A DNA stretch of 25,077 bases from a virus. Every line of letters starts with the position of its first letter. The stretch's first letter is position 1. The translations under genes and the position numbers were made by a program. The notes under the pieces were generated by a model. The model did not search any database. It worked only from the letters and a program-made list of their open reading frames with translations, and was not told where the DNA came from. The stretch spans positions 1 through 25,077 of the IMG/VR virus record IMGVR_UViG_3300022900_000064. The stretch is one strand, 5' to 3'. Positions 14,963-24,061 of the stretch are shown here, piece by piece.

Positions 14963-17900
14963 TGGCACTAAACCCAAGTACAAAACCCACAACACCTGGT
15001 AAATTTCCAAACGAAGTTCGTAATGGATGGACTTGGATTGCCAATTCTAATATGTGGCTAGATTTATCTGCTCTTGGTAGTTTTAATATTGGTCTTGGTA
15101 ATTTTAGTGGATTTACCACTGGAAATACTGGTATTGGTTTACCTAATTTTGGTATTGATATAAATACCATAACAGAAACTATTGAAAGGGAAAATCCCGA
15201 TTTTAATATTAATGTAAACGCTGGATTTGGTAATGGGCCGGAATTTAGGAATTTAAATACTAATCAGTTAAATACACTATTAAGAGATGTTCAACCAGAT
15301 AATATTGTAAACGAGCTATCATATAAATTGATAACGGTTGTTGTTTCTAATAGCTCAAATCGTGGTGCACTATATTTCAACAATGTAGAAGATGTTCGCT
15401 CGATAATACCAATACAGACAAAAAATATACCTTCAAGTGGCCATAAGTTTGAATTAAAAGAAGGTAATAAAACACACCCAGATATATACACCATAAAAAC
15501 TAATAATAATCTTCAATCGATTATCCCAATGGAACCAGCAGTTTCATTGTATAAAAATGGTAAAGCTATCAGTACAATAAAACCATCGGATGGTGGTCCT
15601 TCTGTATTAACTATACAATGGGATAATAACTGGCCAGCTGAAGAAGTGCAGGATATATATTTTAAGGCATCAGTAAATGTATTACTTGACTCTTCTGATA
15701 TTTCACCTTTACTAAGATATTCATTTGGTAATGAATCTGGTGATTTAAGTGAAACATTATATGAGTCAGATGGTGGTAAAGTATTTAGTGTTACACCAAA
15801 GACAAATGAATACACCTTTAAATATAAATTAACAAAGGTTAGTGTAAACATAGATGGAGACCAATCTTTATTAGAAAAGGTTGTTGATGAGTATGAAGGT
15901 AGTTCTCGTAGTTATGAATTACAATCATCTTCAAGATATAATTTATATATTTCTGCCTCTAAAATTCTATTTCCAAGTGATCCTATATTGAGTACACCGT
16001 TAATTAATGTTAGTTCGGATGTAATATCATATAATAGGTCAGAGAGTGGTAAATCACTATCATATACAACCGCTAATGCAGATAATGTAATATATTCTCT
16101 TGGAGGAGTTACACGAACACTACCTGCAAACGGTAAAGTAACTATAACCAAATCCGATGTTCCAAACGTTGGTACGTATGAATTGTTTTTACAACCAGTA
16201 TCTAATACAGGTGGGAGTGGTGCTGTTAAAAAAGTAATTATAAATGTTTTAGAATCAACCTTTTTACCAGGGCCCGATATTACTCATATTACATATCCTG
16301 AAAATATTATTGGTGAAGATTTCAAAGGATATGATGTTGATTTCAAACTGAGTTGGGCATCAATAAATACTAATTGGGTTGATGTATGGGTAGGTAAGAT
16401 TTCCGATTCAACTAAACTATTTTCTAAAAGAGACCCCCAAGGACAGCTTACATTAAATGTAAAAGATGTTCTTACTAAAGCAGGGAACTCATTAGAAGAA
16501 TCAACTGATGTTGTTGATTTCAAATTATTATTCATTCCTTATAATGATGAAGGTGATTCTCGATTTGCAGGTAAGACTGAAGAAATTACAATATCATTCG
16601 ATAAAGGTAATTTAAGATTACGTAGGGGAGATGTAGTTCGAGATATTAGAGAAGTAATCTCTAAACAATTTGATACAAGTATTCTTAAAAAAGAAGATTC
16701 CAAATATCTTACACACTTATTGCATTTAGGCAAAGGTGATAATAAACTTATTTCTACATGGGGAGTTGATACCGAAACTTTCTCTGAATATAAAGTTGTA
16801 GACCCATTAACTGGTAGGGAAGAAAAAACTAAAGAAGTAAAAACTTTAGTTTTAAAATTATACGAACCTCTTTCAAAATCAGTTCAACCAAACCAACAAG
16901 TTTGGATGTCTAAGGTTCAATCAATTCCTTTATTAGAAAGTATAACTGTAATAGATGAAGCAGTTGAAGAGTGTATCCCATTACAACCAAACTTCAATGA
17001 AAAGTTTTCGGATGATATTGGTTTACAGATTTATGATGATTTAATAGCAAGTGGGTCTACCTCATCCACTGGATTAGTTAATCAATTTGTAAGTGGTAGT
17101 GGATTTGATTTAAAGAAGTTAGATATACAATTTGTATCTGAGTCTTTTACATATATGGGTTCAGATGATACTGGTTATATAAAAGAATCAACTGGTGATA
17201 CTTCATGGTATTGGGAAAATTTTGTAAAATATTCATCTGCAGAAGAACGAGTTGAAAATTTTATTTATAAAGTAAAACTTATTGAATTCTATAATGATAG
17301 AATTTCATTAGTTACATCAGGTTCACAATATACAAGTTCTATATCACTTTTCAAAGAAAAAGAAAGATTAGATGGACAAATATCCAATACTATCAATGGG
17401 TTTGATGCATTTGAAGATTTCTTATATACTTCATGTTCTATAAATGAGTTAACATATCCAAAGGAAAATGGAACAGGTAGTTTATTACATTCTACAAGTT
17501 CAACCTCAATTGCTTGGTATGAAAATATTATATCATCTGCTAGTAAGTATGATTATGATAATAAACATAGATTAGTAAACAACTTACCACTTCATGTACA
17601 AAATGATGATGAAGGACAGGAGTTTGTTTTGTTCTTTGATATGTTGGGTCAACACTTTGATACTACTTGGTTATATACCAAATCACTTGCTAAGAGTAAA
17701 AAACTTGAACATAAATACCAAGACGGTATTAGTAATGAGTTCGTTTATCAGATGTTAGAATCCCTTGGATGGGATGCTGATATGGGTGTTCAATCACAAG
17801 CACTTTGGCAATATGCATATGGTAATTGGAATGCAGATGGAGACGAGAGAGGAATTGATGAAACATCTAAATCTATATCATCTGGAAAATCAAATCAAAA

Positions 17901-20121
17901 TGAAATTTGGAGAAGAATACTAAATAACTTACCATATCTTTTAAAACATAAAGGTACTAAACGTGCATTACATGCATTGATGAGTTGTTATGGAATTCCT
18001 TCTTCATTATTAACTGTAATTGAATTTGGTGGTCCAAGAGACACTACCAAGGAAGGAACTACACCATTCACATACGAGGATAGAACTGCATCGATAAACA
18101 TTAGTGGTTCTTCTAAAATTGAAATTCCATGGAAATCATTTGAAGGTAGTTTTCCAAATTCAGTAGAAGTACGAGTTAACTCTGAAATTAGACAAGACCA
18201 ACAAATTATATATGGTACCGATTGGTCAGTTGATGTAATTCAAGATACTGGTTCATTAGCAAGATTCCAATTAACAGTTGGTACTGAATCTGTTTTAACA
18301 GACCCAATGCCATTCTTTAATGATGAATATACTCAAATCGTTGTTAATAGAGAAACTGGTAGTTTAGGTAATGGTGATTTTACACTTTATGCAAAAGAAG
18401 GATTCCAAGAAAGAATCAGAAACGAAGTATCCGTAACTTTATCTGCACCGAGTTCTTCGTGGGAAAGTGGTAACTCTATTTTTATTGGAGATACAACATT
18501 CACAGGTTCGGTTGATGAGATTAGATTGTGGAATACTGCATTGAATGAATTGGTAATTGAAAATCATACACTATTACCTGATGCAATAAATGGTAACCAT
18601 TCATCTGCATCTTCTGAAGATTTATTATTTAGAAATGATTTTGAATATCCAAAGGATAGAGGAACTTATTCTGATATTAAAAACGTTGCAATAAAACAAA
18701 CTTATACAACATCTTCTATAGCAAGTGGGTTTGATTCAATTACCGAATACCCATACAACTATACTCCATATGAAAGAACTGTAACTGCGCAAGTTCCTCA
18801 AAGTGGATTTAATTATAGTAACAAAGTTAGATTTGAAACTCAATATAATTTAGATGGTTCAAGTATTAATGAGGATGAGGGCATTGGGTTATCATATAGA
18901 GAAAGAAGTACTCAAAAATCATTTGACCAATCACCAATTGATTCGGATAAGTTAGGATTATTCTTTTCACCAATAAAAGAAATCAATATGGATATTCTAC
19001 GTTCAGTAGGACCAATCAATGTTGATGATTTTATCGGTAACCCATCTGATGATTATAATGATTCATATACAGATTTAACAACCTTTAGAGAATATTATTT
19101 CCAAAGATATAATCTAAACTTTAATGAGTATATCCAATTAGTAAGATATATTGATAGAACTTTATTTGACCAATTAGAATCATTAGTACCTGCAAGAGCT
19201 AAAGTTGCTAAAGGTTTATTAATTGAACCACATATTTTAGAAAGAAGTAAAACTAAATGGAATAGACCGAGTGGTGAAGAAAATTATCACGAAACAACTA
19301 TTGATACTTCAGATGATACTATCTTAACAACTGAACAAAATACTTTCTTATCTTTAATATCAGCAAGTGAAGATACTAAATTATCAACCGAACAACCATT
19401 TTATGATGGATATATTGATACGGAAGAACTTAGTATTGTATCTGCTTCAATTGATAATTTTGAAGGAACTTATATAACAACAGATACATCTAATCAAAGT
19501 GGAGTTATTACACGAAATAGTGGTTCTACTATGGGTGGATTTGAAATTAATATAGATGCCAAAATGACTGGTTCTGCCAATTCATTCTACGACTCAACTG
19601 ACTTCTCTCAAGTTGGTGGATTTGGCCCCGATGATTTAGCAGTCGCTGGATTTGGATTATATGGTAGTGGTTCGTATTCAATCAGAACTCGTTTAGATTT
19701 AAATGGGAACATTGTTAAAGATAGAGTTAAGGTATTTAAAGTAAAAGAATCATACGAAGATACCGAACGAGTACAAGTTAGTGGATACCCAACTGGTAGT
19801 GGACTTGTAACATATGAAGTAAGAAATGTAACTCGTTATAAGGATTTTGTTACTATCCTACCATGGGATGGTGCAGATATTGAAGAGGGTGGTAATATCG
19901 TAGAGGCAACTCCATTGAATGGCCACTTCTCAACTCATTATAGAAACGTAGAAGATTTAACAACTGGTTTAGAAAATTCATACTTTAATGGTTCTAAACA
20001 AACACAACAAACAACCTTAGATGGTGGCCCTGCTTGGGAAATATTTACTACTAACCCGAATACATTAAGAGTATCTGATAGTGGTAGAGGAAGTGGTGAG
20101 CCAATTCTCGAAGTTGATTAA
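14962..20121 (+). CDS. Giant baseplate/tail-fibre protein with gpI-like and LamG-like regions
   Basis: A 1719-residue protein, the largest here. The N-terminus has a compact WTWIANSNMWLDLS segment (about 23-36) followed by Gly/Asn-rich sequence. Residues about 100-550 are a series of β-sandwich, probably Ig-like, domains. Residues about 930-1025 are helical, with IWRRILNNLPYLLKHKGT and RALHALMSCYGIPSSLL, a pattern like phage tail protein gpI and wedge gp7-type proteins of the baseplate. Residues about 1040-1200 look like a LamG/concanavalin-like sandwich ending TGSVDEIRLWNTAL. The C-terminal part is Thr/Ser-rich β-structure with a short internal repeat (about 1450-1495). In T4 the 1032-residue gp7 occupies this neighbourhood, so it may be a gp7 equivalent with additional fibre domains. 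It overlaps the preceding stop by one base and ends the tail block. Confidence 0.72.
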   Translation: MALNPSTKPTTPGKFPNEVRNGWTWIANSNMWLDLSALGSFNIGLGNFSGFTTGNTGIGLPNFGIDINTITETIERENPDFNINVNAGFGNGPEFRNLNTNQLNTLLRDVQPDNIVNELSYKLITVVVSNSSNRGALYFNNVEDVRSIIPIQTKNIPSSGHKFELKEGNKTHPDIYTIKTNNNLQSIIPMEPAVSLYKNGKAISTIKPSDGGPSVLTIQWDNNWPAEEVQDIYFKASVNVLLDSSDISPLLRYSFGNESGDLSETLYESDGGKVFSVTPKTNEYTFKYKLTKVSVNIDGDQSLLEKVVDEYEGSSRSYELQSSSRYNLYISASKILFPSDPILSTPLINVSSDVISYNRSESGKSLSYTTANADNVIYSLGGVTRTLPANGKVTITKSDVPNVGTYELFLQPVSNTGGSGAVKKVIINVLESTFLPGPDITHITYPENIIGEDFKGYDVDFKLSWASINTNWVDVWVGKISDSTKLFSKRDPQGQLTLNVKDVLTKAGNSLEESTDVVDFKLLFIPYNDEGDSRFAGKTEEITISFDKGNLRLRRGDVVRDIREVISKQFDTSILKKEDSKYLTHLLHLGKGDNKLISTWGVDTETFSEYKVVDPLTGREEKTKEVKTLVLKLYEPLSKSVQPNQQVWMSKVQSIPLLESITVIDEAVEECIPLQPNFNEKFSDDIGLQIYDDLIASGSTSSTGLVNQFVSGSGFDLKKLDIQFVSESFTYMGSDDTGYIKESTGDTSWYWENFVKYSSAEERVENFIYKVKLIEFYNDRISLVTSGSQYTSSISLFKEKERLDGQISNTINGFDAFEDFLYTSCSINELTYPKENGTGSLLHSTSSTSIAWYENIISSASKYDYDNKHRLVNNLPLHVQNDDEGQEFVLFFDMLGQHFDTTWLYTKSLAKSKKLEHKYQDGISNEFVYQMLESLGWDADMGVQSQALWQYAYGNWNADGDERGIDETSKSISSGKSNQNEIWRRILNNLPYLLKHKGTKRALHALMSCYGIPSSLLTVIEFGGPRDTTKEGTTPFTYEDRTASINISGSSKIEIPWKSFEGSFPNSVEVRVNSEIRQDQQIIYGTDWSVDVIQDTGSLARFQLTVGTESVLTDPMPFFNDEYTQIVVNRETGSLGNGDFTLYAKEGFQERIRNEVSVTLSAPSSSWESGNSIFIGDTTFTGSVDEIRLWNTALNELVIENHTLLPDAINGNHSSASSEDLLFRNDFEYPKDRGTYSDIKNVAIKQTYTTSSIASGFDSITEYPYNYTPYERTVTAQVPQSGFNYSNKVRFETQYNLDGSSINEDEGIGLSYRERSTQKSFDQSPIDSDKLGLFFSPIKEINMDILRSVGPINVDDFIGNPSDDYNDSYTDLTTFREYYFQRYNLNFNEYIQLVRYIDRTLFDQLESLVPARAKVAKGLLIEPHILERSKTKWNRPSGEENYHETTIDTSDDTILTTEQNTFLSLISASEDTKLSTEQPFYDGYIDTEELSIVSASIDNFEGTYITTDTSNQSGVITRNSGSTMGGFEINIDAKMTGSANSFYDSTDFSQVGGFGPDDLAVAGFGLYGSGSYSIRTRLDLNGNIVKDRVKVFKVKESYEDTERVQVSGYPTGSGLVTYEVRNVTRYKDFVTILPWDGADIEEGGNIVEATPLNGHFSTHYRNVEDLTTGLENSYFNGSKQTQQTTLDGGPAWEIFTTNPNTLRVSDSGRGSGEPILEVD

Positions 20122-20152
20122 CAAACAAAAAATAATTAAAAAATAAATTAGT

Positions 20153-20162
20153 TATATTTATA
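20153..20162 (+). promoter_or_regulatory. Candidate phage late promoter (TATATTTATA), copy 4
   Basis: Exact TATATTTATA in the 66-base gap after the giant tail gene, 25 bases before the ATG at 20188. A purine-rich AGAGGA lies between it and the start. Confidence 0.65.
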
Positions 20163-20187
20163 TATTGAAAACATAGAGGAATAAATT

Positions 20188-20817
20188 ATGGCATATTTAG
20201 ATAATTCAACGATTACAGTAGATGCAATCCTTACCAAAAAGGGTAGAGAGAAACTTGCAGCTGGTCAAGGGTTAAACATTACAAAATTCGCATTAGGTGA
20301 TGATGAGGTAGATTATACCTTATATGAACCAGCACATCCAAAGGGTAGTGCTTATTACGATTCTGCGATTAGAGCAATTCCAATTACTGAGGCTTCACCA
20401 GATGAAACTCAAGTATTGAAATATAAATTAGTAACTTTACCAAAAGGTACAAAGAAAATTCCAAAGGTAGAATTTGGTATTCCTTCTGTAACTGTAAACC
20501 AAACTTCTGGTCAAGTATCTCTTACACCAACAACTTCACCAAGTGGTAACTCACAAAGTGGATATACTATCGTTCTTTCTAACAAGAATGCTGGTTCTGT
20601 AATTGGTCAAGGTGCTTCTGCCGGTAGCGGTACTATTCCTACGTTCTTAGGTGATGAAATTACTACAACTGCAGCAGTTGAGACTGGGTTAACATTTACA
20701 TTTATTCCTAATCCAAATGTTACTCAAACAATTAAGACAACGATTACTGTATATGGTAATGAAACTGGTGGTTCACAAACTATTCCAGTAACAGTAAACT
20801 ATGTACAACCAACATAA
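20188..20817 (+). CDS. Virion protein with tail-fibre-attachment-like N-terminus and Ig-like C-terminus
   Basis: A 209-residue protein. Residues 9-41 (VDAILTKKGREKLAAG, LNITKFALGDDEVDY) have the spacing of the N-terminal domain of tail-collar fibres, which anchors fibres to the baseplate (ILTxxGxxxLA then FALGD). Residues 42-100 continue with SAYYDSAIRAIPITEASPDE. The C-terminal about 105 residues are Thr/Ser/Gly-rich β-structure like an immunoglobulin-type domain, possibly glycan-binding. The gene has its own late-type promoter and an AGAGGA Shine-Dalgarno-like sequence, which many other genes here lack, suggesting high expression. The fibre-adaptor role is inferred from the pattern; it could also be a neck or head decoration protein. 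Confidence 0.65.
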   Translation: MAYLDNSTITVDAILTKKGREKLAAGQGLNITKFALGDDEVDYTLYEPAHPKGSAYYDSAIRAIPITEASPDETQVLKYKLVTLPKGTKKIPKVEFGIPSVTVNQTSGQVSLTPTTSPSGNSQSGYTIVLSNKNAGSVIGQGASAGSGTIPTFLGDEITTTAAVETGLTFTFIPNPNVTQTIKTTITVYGNETGGSQTIPVTVNYVQPT

Positions 20818-20836
20818 TAACGGAGAATAAAAGAAC

Positions 20837-22057
20837 ATGGCACAAATACAAGGACAAGCAGGAGTAAATCTTTCTACCGAATTAGCTAACTATTTATCGG
20901 CTAATCAAGGTAACCTTACTTCTGAACAATTAGCTCAAATTATAAATCAGTATTTGACTGGTGGTGATAAGATTGCTGCACAAGGTGGTTCTATTTCTAC
21001 TGGTATTTACAAAAGATTTGGTGAATTTGACCAAGTAACAGGTAAGGTTGAAGTAGTAACAACTGGAATGTGGAGTGGAGATACTGGAAGTTTAGCTACT
21101 TTCTTTACTTCATCTACTCAAGTTGCTGCAACAAGTGGTGATTACTACTACAATGTATATAACCAAGACCCTGCAACTGATGGGGCTGCTATTCAATTTG
21201 CAATTGCATACGGACATCAAGGTGGTAGTGGTTCTATCTCATTAGAGAATGATGATAACTCTACATTGGCAACCAAAGCAACTTACGCTCAATATAAACA
21301 AATTCTTTTAGACCAAGATGATGCACAATTCACATTCGTATCATCATCTTCACAAGGAACACATGATTCAGATGATATCTATGTAATCAATATTGCTCGT
21401 GCTAGATATAAAGAGAAAATGGATGCAGGAAACTGGTCATTCCAATTAAGTGGTTCTAATGGTGAATTTACTTTCATCGATGATAGTGGTAAGAAATTCT
21501 CTGATACAGTTGGTAAAGCTGGTAGGGTATTTAATATTGCAGAAGGTTCATTAAACTTAGGCCAACAGGCTGAAGCTACTGTTACTTCTACAACTGCGTC
21601 TAATGGTGAAGGATATGGATTATTTTATCCAGACCAAGGACTTATGATTCTTAACCCATCTGCGTTTGCAGATAAACTTGGTTCTGAATTATCTCCTAAT
21701 TTAGGAGTAGATGCTGAATATCAAAATCATGGAAAATTATTCACTGCATTTAAACTTACTGAAGGTGGTTCAAATGGTGGTGATTTCCAGGCAAGAAGAA
21801 CAGAGAATGTTTCTACATCTCATTACTTCGTAAGAGCAACTAACAGAGAGTTTAACTATTCAAACAACCCAACGTTCGTAAGTGGTTCGGACGGTTCCTT
21901 TTCAGAATCAACTTTTGAAACTGACCCTAAGACATTCATTACAACGGTAGGGTTATATAACGATTCAAACGAATTATTGGCAATATCTAAAACTTCACAA
22001 CCAATCGTTAAATCATTTGATAAAGAAGTATTAATTAAAGTTAAATTAGATTTCTAA
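20837..22057 (+). CDS. Major structural/appendage protein, shares C-terminal module with the next gene
   Basis: A 406-residue protein with few charged clusters and many Ser, Thr, Gly, Asn and Gln, typical of an exported-by-assembly virion protein; no signal peptide. Residues 1-45 are helical (LSTELANYLSANQGNLTSEQ), the rest largely β. Residues about 326-406 form a module, EFNYSNNPTF ... DPKTFITTVGLYNDSNELLA ... SQPIVKSFDKEVLIKVKLDF, that recurs in the downstream 373-residue protein. It follows the 209-residue gene by 19 bases with a GGAG Shine-Dalgarno-like sequence (20822-20825) and is closed by a strong terminator, so these two genes form one highly expressed unit. Fibre, whisker or decoration protein are all possible. 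Confidence 0.7.
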   Translation: MAQIQGQAGVNLSTELANYLSANQGNLTSEQLAQIINQYLTGGDKIAAQGGSISTGIYKRFGEFDQVTGKVEVVTTGMWSGDTGSLATFFTSSTQVAATSGDYYYNVYNQDPATDGAAIQFAIAYGHQGGSGSISLENDDNSTLATKATYAQYKQILLDQDDAQFTFVSSSSQGTHDSDDIYVINIARARYKEKMDAGNWSFQLSGSNGEFTFIDDSGKKFSDTVGKAGRVFNIAEGSLNLGQQAEATVTSTTASNGEGYGLFYPDQGLMILNPSAFADKLGSELSPNLGVDAEYQNHGKLFTAFKLTEGGSNGGDFQARRTENVSTSHYFVRATNREFNYSNNPTFVSGSDGSFSESTFETDPKTFITTVGLYNDSNELLAISKTSQPIVKSFDKEVLIKVKLDF

Positions 22058-22080
22058 AAAACTTAAACGATAAAACACTA

Positions 22081-22105
22081 ACCCTCACTTCGGTGGGGGT
22101 TTTTT
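22081..22105 (+). terminator. Intrinsic terminator with UUCG tetraloop
   Basis: ACCCTCAC (22081-22088) pairs with GTGGGGGT (22093-22100), one G-U pair, around TTCG closed by C-G, a very stable tetraloop. Six Ts follow (22100-22105). It lies 24 bases after the stop of the 406-residue protein gene and just before a late-type promoter. Confidence 0.93.
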
Positions 22106-22112
22106 ATTTCCG

Positions 22113-22122
22113 TATATTTATA
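22113..22122 (+). promoter_or_regulatory. Candidate phage late promoter (TATATTTATA), copy 5
   Basis: Exact TATATTTATA seven bases after the terminator T-run and 15 bases before the ATG at 22138. GAGGAA sits immediately downstream, leaving a leader of only a few bases. Confidence 0.68.
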
Positions 22123-22137
22123 TAGAGGAATTATATT

Positions 22138-23259
22138 ATGCTAAAGTCAATACCAAAATCAAATATATCTCGTAGGAGTTTCAAAGTCTATAAGAAGTTC
22201 AGTGCTTCAGAGACAATATACCCAGTTATAAAGGTTTATAACGTAGATGGGTTGTTTGATTCAGATACATCTCCAATGGATGAGGGTGTATTTGTACATT
22301 TACTTTATCAATCTATAAAGAAAAAGTATTATACTGATAATGGATTGATAATGAACTATGGCACGTTAGATAATCCTGCTAACTTTTCAAGTGAAAGAAA
22401 TATTGGTGATGATGTTTTTGTAATAACGTTAGATAGAAATAAAGTTGGTGAAAAAATAAAACCCAACTCAGTTATTTTAGAAATTGATGGTACTACATAT
22501 GTAGATGACGGTAAGGGTAGAATTGTAAACCCAAATCCAACTTATACCTATACATCACTTGATGTAGAAAATGATAATTTAACAGTAACAGATGGGTTAA
22601 CTGACTATGAATTGGTAGTACAATCAATTGATTATGAATCTGGTACAGCAATTTTAACTTTCAACGGTGATACTGATGATATGCACGTTGTTTCAATGGA
22701 TGATAATAATAATCTTGTATCATTTGATGCTATTTTAAATTTCAATGGATTAGTAATAGATGAACAATCATATGGTAATGTATTTTACTCTGATGGGATG
22801 ATTTCACTAACAAATATTTCTGATTTTACTGAATATGATTTAGAATATCGTTCTACTACAACTATACATGAAACTGAAATATTATTAGAGGCTAAAGCTG
22901 GTGAGTTTAATTATTCACAAAATCCATCGGCAGTTAATGTTACCCTAAGTGGTTCATATGATTTCACAACAACCCCAATACCAAATGTATCTCCTGCTAA
23001 AACAGTTAAGATAAAAGAGGTACAAGATATATCATTAAGAAACGAATACCATGGAACGGTTGGTTCTAATATAGGTACGTGGGATGATTATTCAGTATCA
23101 TCTTCTATGGACCCAAGTGGTTCATTCCTAGCACCAATGGTATCAACAATCGGTATTTATGATAAAGATGGAGATATGGTTGCAGTTGCTAAATTACCAC
23201 AACCAATAAAGAATTTACCAGATTACGATGTGAACTTCATTGTTCGTTTCGACACGTAA
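22138..23259 (+). CDS. Virion appendage protein, C-terminal module shared with the preceding gene
   Basis: A 373-residue protein. The basic N-terminus (KSIPKSNISRRSFKVYKKF) is followed by an α/β segment (about 20-110) and a β-rich middle full of Asp, Thr and Tyr (about 110-255). Residues about 257-373 contain EFNYSQNPSA, DPSGSFLAPMVSTIGIYDKD, GDMVAVAKLPQPI and VNFIVRFDT, collinear with the end of the 406-residue protein but with an insertion of about 30 residues. The N-terminal two-thirds differ. It has its own terminator-isolated late-type promoter. Probably a second fibre or whisker component that docks through the same module; specific identity unknown. Confidence 0.68.
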   Translation: MLKSIPKSNISRRSFKVYKKFSASETIYPVIKVYNVDGLFDSDTSPMDEGVFVHLLYQSIKKKYYTDNGLIMNYGTLDNPANFSSERNIGDDVFVITLDRNKVGEKIKPNSVILEIDGTTYVDDGKGRIVNPNPTYTYTSLDVENDNLTVTDGLTDYELVVQSIDYESGTAILTFNGDTDDMHVVSMDDNNNLVSFDAILNFNGLVIDEQSYGNVFYSDGMISLTNISDFTEYDLEYRSTTTIHETEILLEAKAGEFNYSQNPSAVNVTLSGSYDFTTTPIPNVSPAKTVKIKEVQDISLRNEYHGTVGSNIGTWDDYSVSSSMDPSGSFLAPMVSTIGIYDKDGDMVAVAKLPQPIKNLPDYDVNFIVRFDT

Positions 23260-23261
23260 TC

Positions 23262-23271
23262 TATATTTATA
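23262..23271 (+). promoter_or_regulatory. Candidate phage late promoter (TATATTTATA), copy 6
   Basis: Exact TATATTTATA two bases after the preceding stop codon and 23 bases before the ATG at 23295, with AAAGGAGAAA (23278-23287) as a clear ribosome binding site between. Confidence 0.65.
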
Positions 23272-23294
23272 ATATACAAAGGAGAAATTAAACT

Positions 23295-23477
23295 ATGGCT
23301 TCAATACAAGAATTGTACGAAAAATCTGAATTTGCTAAATTGGCTGATAAATCGAAAGATAAAACACCAATCTCTGCAGATGAAGTAAACAAACTTCACA
23401 AAGATGATAAAGCTCTTGCTCAGGCAAGAGGTGGTAAGGTATCCGATAAAAAATATTCGGATACAGTTAAGTACTAA
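23295..23477 (+). CDS. 60-residue charged protein of unknown function
   Basis: A small hydrophilic protein, rich in Lys, Asp, Ala and Ser, with a helical N-terminus (SIQELYEKSEFAKLADKSKD) and a Gly-containing basic end (ARGGKVSDKKYSDTVKY). No membrane segment or Cys. It has the best Shine-Dalgarno sequence in the window (AAAGGAG, 11 bases before ATG) and its own late-type promoter, so it is probably made in quantity late in infection, as a small virion or DNA-condensing protein would be. Not recognised. Confidence 0.65.
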   Translation: MASIQELYEKSEFAKLADKSKDKTPISADEVNKLHKDDKALAQARGGKVSDKKYSDTVKY

Positions 23478-23488
23478 AACTTACTTAT

Positions 23489-24061
23489 TTGAGTTTACTC
23501 ATAAATCGTTCTAAAAAATGGGGGTATATTCACATACCTAAGACAGGTGGTACATCAATATCATCTATCTTACATAATGTAGACTATACCGAAGATATCA
23601 TTGTACATGATTCAATTCGTGTATTTAATGATGTAAAAGATTATTTTATTTTCACCATTGTCAGAAATCCTTTTACTCGTATTGCTTCGGCATACGAACA
23701 TGAAAAACGAAAAGGTAGACATGATTATAATTTTTACAATTTTTTAAAAAATTCGAGTGGAAACGAATTAGTTCTTTTACCCCAAAGTTATTATATTAAC
23801 GCGGGTCAATCTAAAGACAAAAAAGTATCTTTCGTTGGAAGATACGAAACATACGAAAAAGATGTATCTTACATCTTTGATAAAATTGGAGTTACTTCTC
23901 CAATTCCGCACTTAAACCGAAACCCACTTTACGAAAAACAACCAAATCTAAAACAAGAGAAATACTACAAGTATTTTTATTCAGAGGAATGGATGAAAGA
24001 TTGGGTACGAGAAAGGTACGAAAATGATTTCAAAATTTTTAACTATGGCATGGACATATAA
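23489..24061 (+). CDS. Sulfotransferase (PAPS-dependent)
   Basis: A 190-residue protein of the sulfotransferase fold, which moves sulfate from PAPS to a hydroxyl or amino group, usually of a carbohydrate. HIPKTGGTSI at 15-24 is the 5'-phosphosulfate-binding loop, with Lys18 as the expected catalytic residue; IVRNPFTRIASAYEH at 57-71 is the 3'-phosphate-binding motif (Arg59, Ser67); FVGRYETYEKD at 115-125 and the YENDFKIFNY end are also typical. It is short for the family but the core motifs are all present. No ATG precedes the first motif, so TTG at 23489 is the probable start, giving MSLLINRSKKWGYIHIPK; there is no clear ribosome binding site, hence low expression or coupling to the 60-residue gene 11 bases upstream. 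The 3' end overlaps the next gene by 17 bases. Acceptor unknown; host surface polysaccharide is a reasonable guess. Confidence 0.85.
   Translation: MSLLINRSKKWGYIHIPKTGGTSISSILHNVDYTEDIIVHDSIRVFNDVKDYFIFTIVRNPFTRIASAYEHEKRKGRHDYNFYNFLKNSSGNELVLLPQSYYINAGQSKDKKVSFVGRYETYEKDVSYIFDKIGVTSPIPHLNRNPLYEKQPNLKQEKYYKYFYSEEWMKDWVRERYENDFKIFNYGMDI

Noticed and set aside
15291-16733. Several minus-strand open frames of 60-112 codons inside the giant tail gene, and similar ones opposite other genes (for example 1375-1764, 13415-13669)
   Set aside because: They lie wholly opposite well-supported + strand genes, have no promoter or recognisable motif, and are expected as by-products of AT-rich coding DNA.
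2464-23271. Reading the TATAAATA on the minus strand of the six motifs as ordinary T4 late promoters for antisense transcription
   Set aside because: No minus-strand gene lies downstream of any of them, while every copy directly precedes a + strand gene; kept only as an orientation puzzle.
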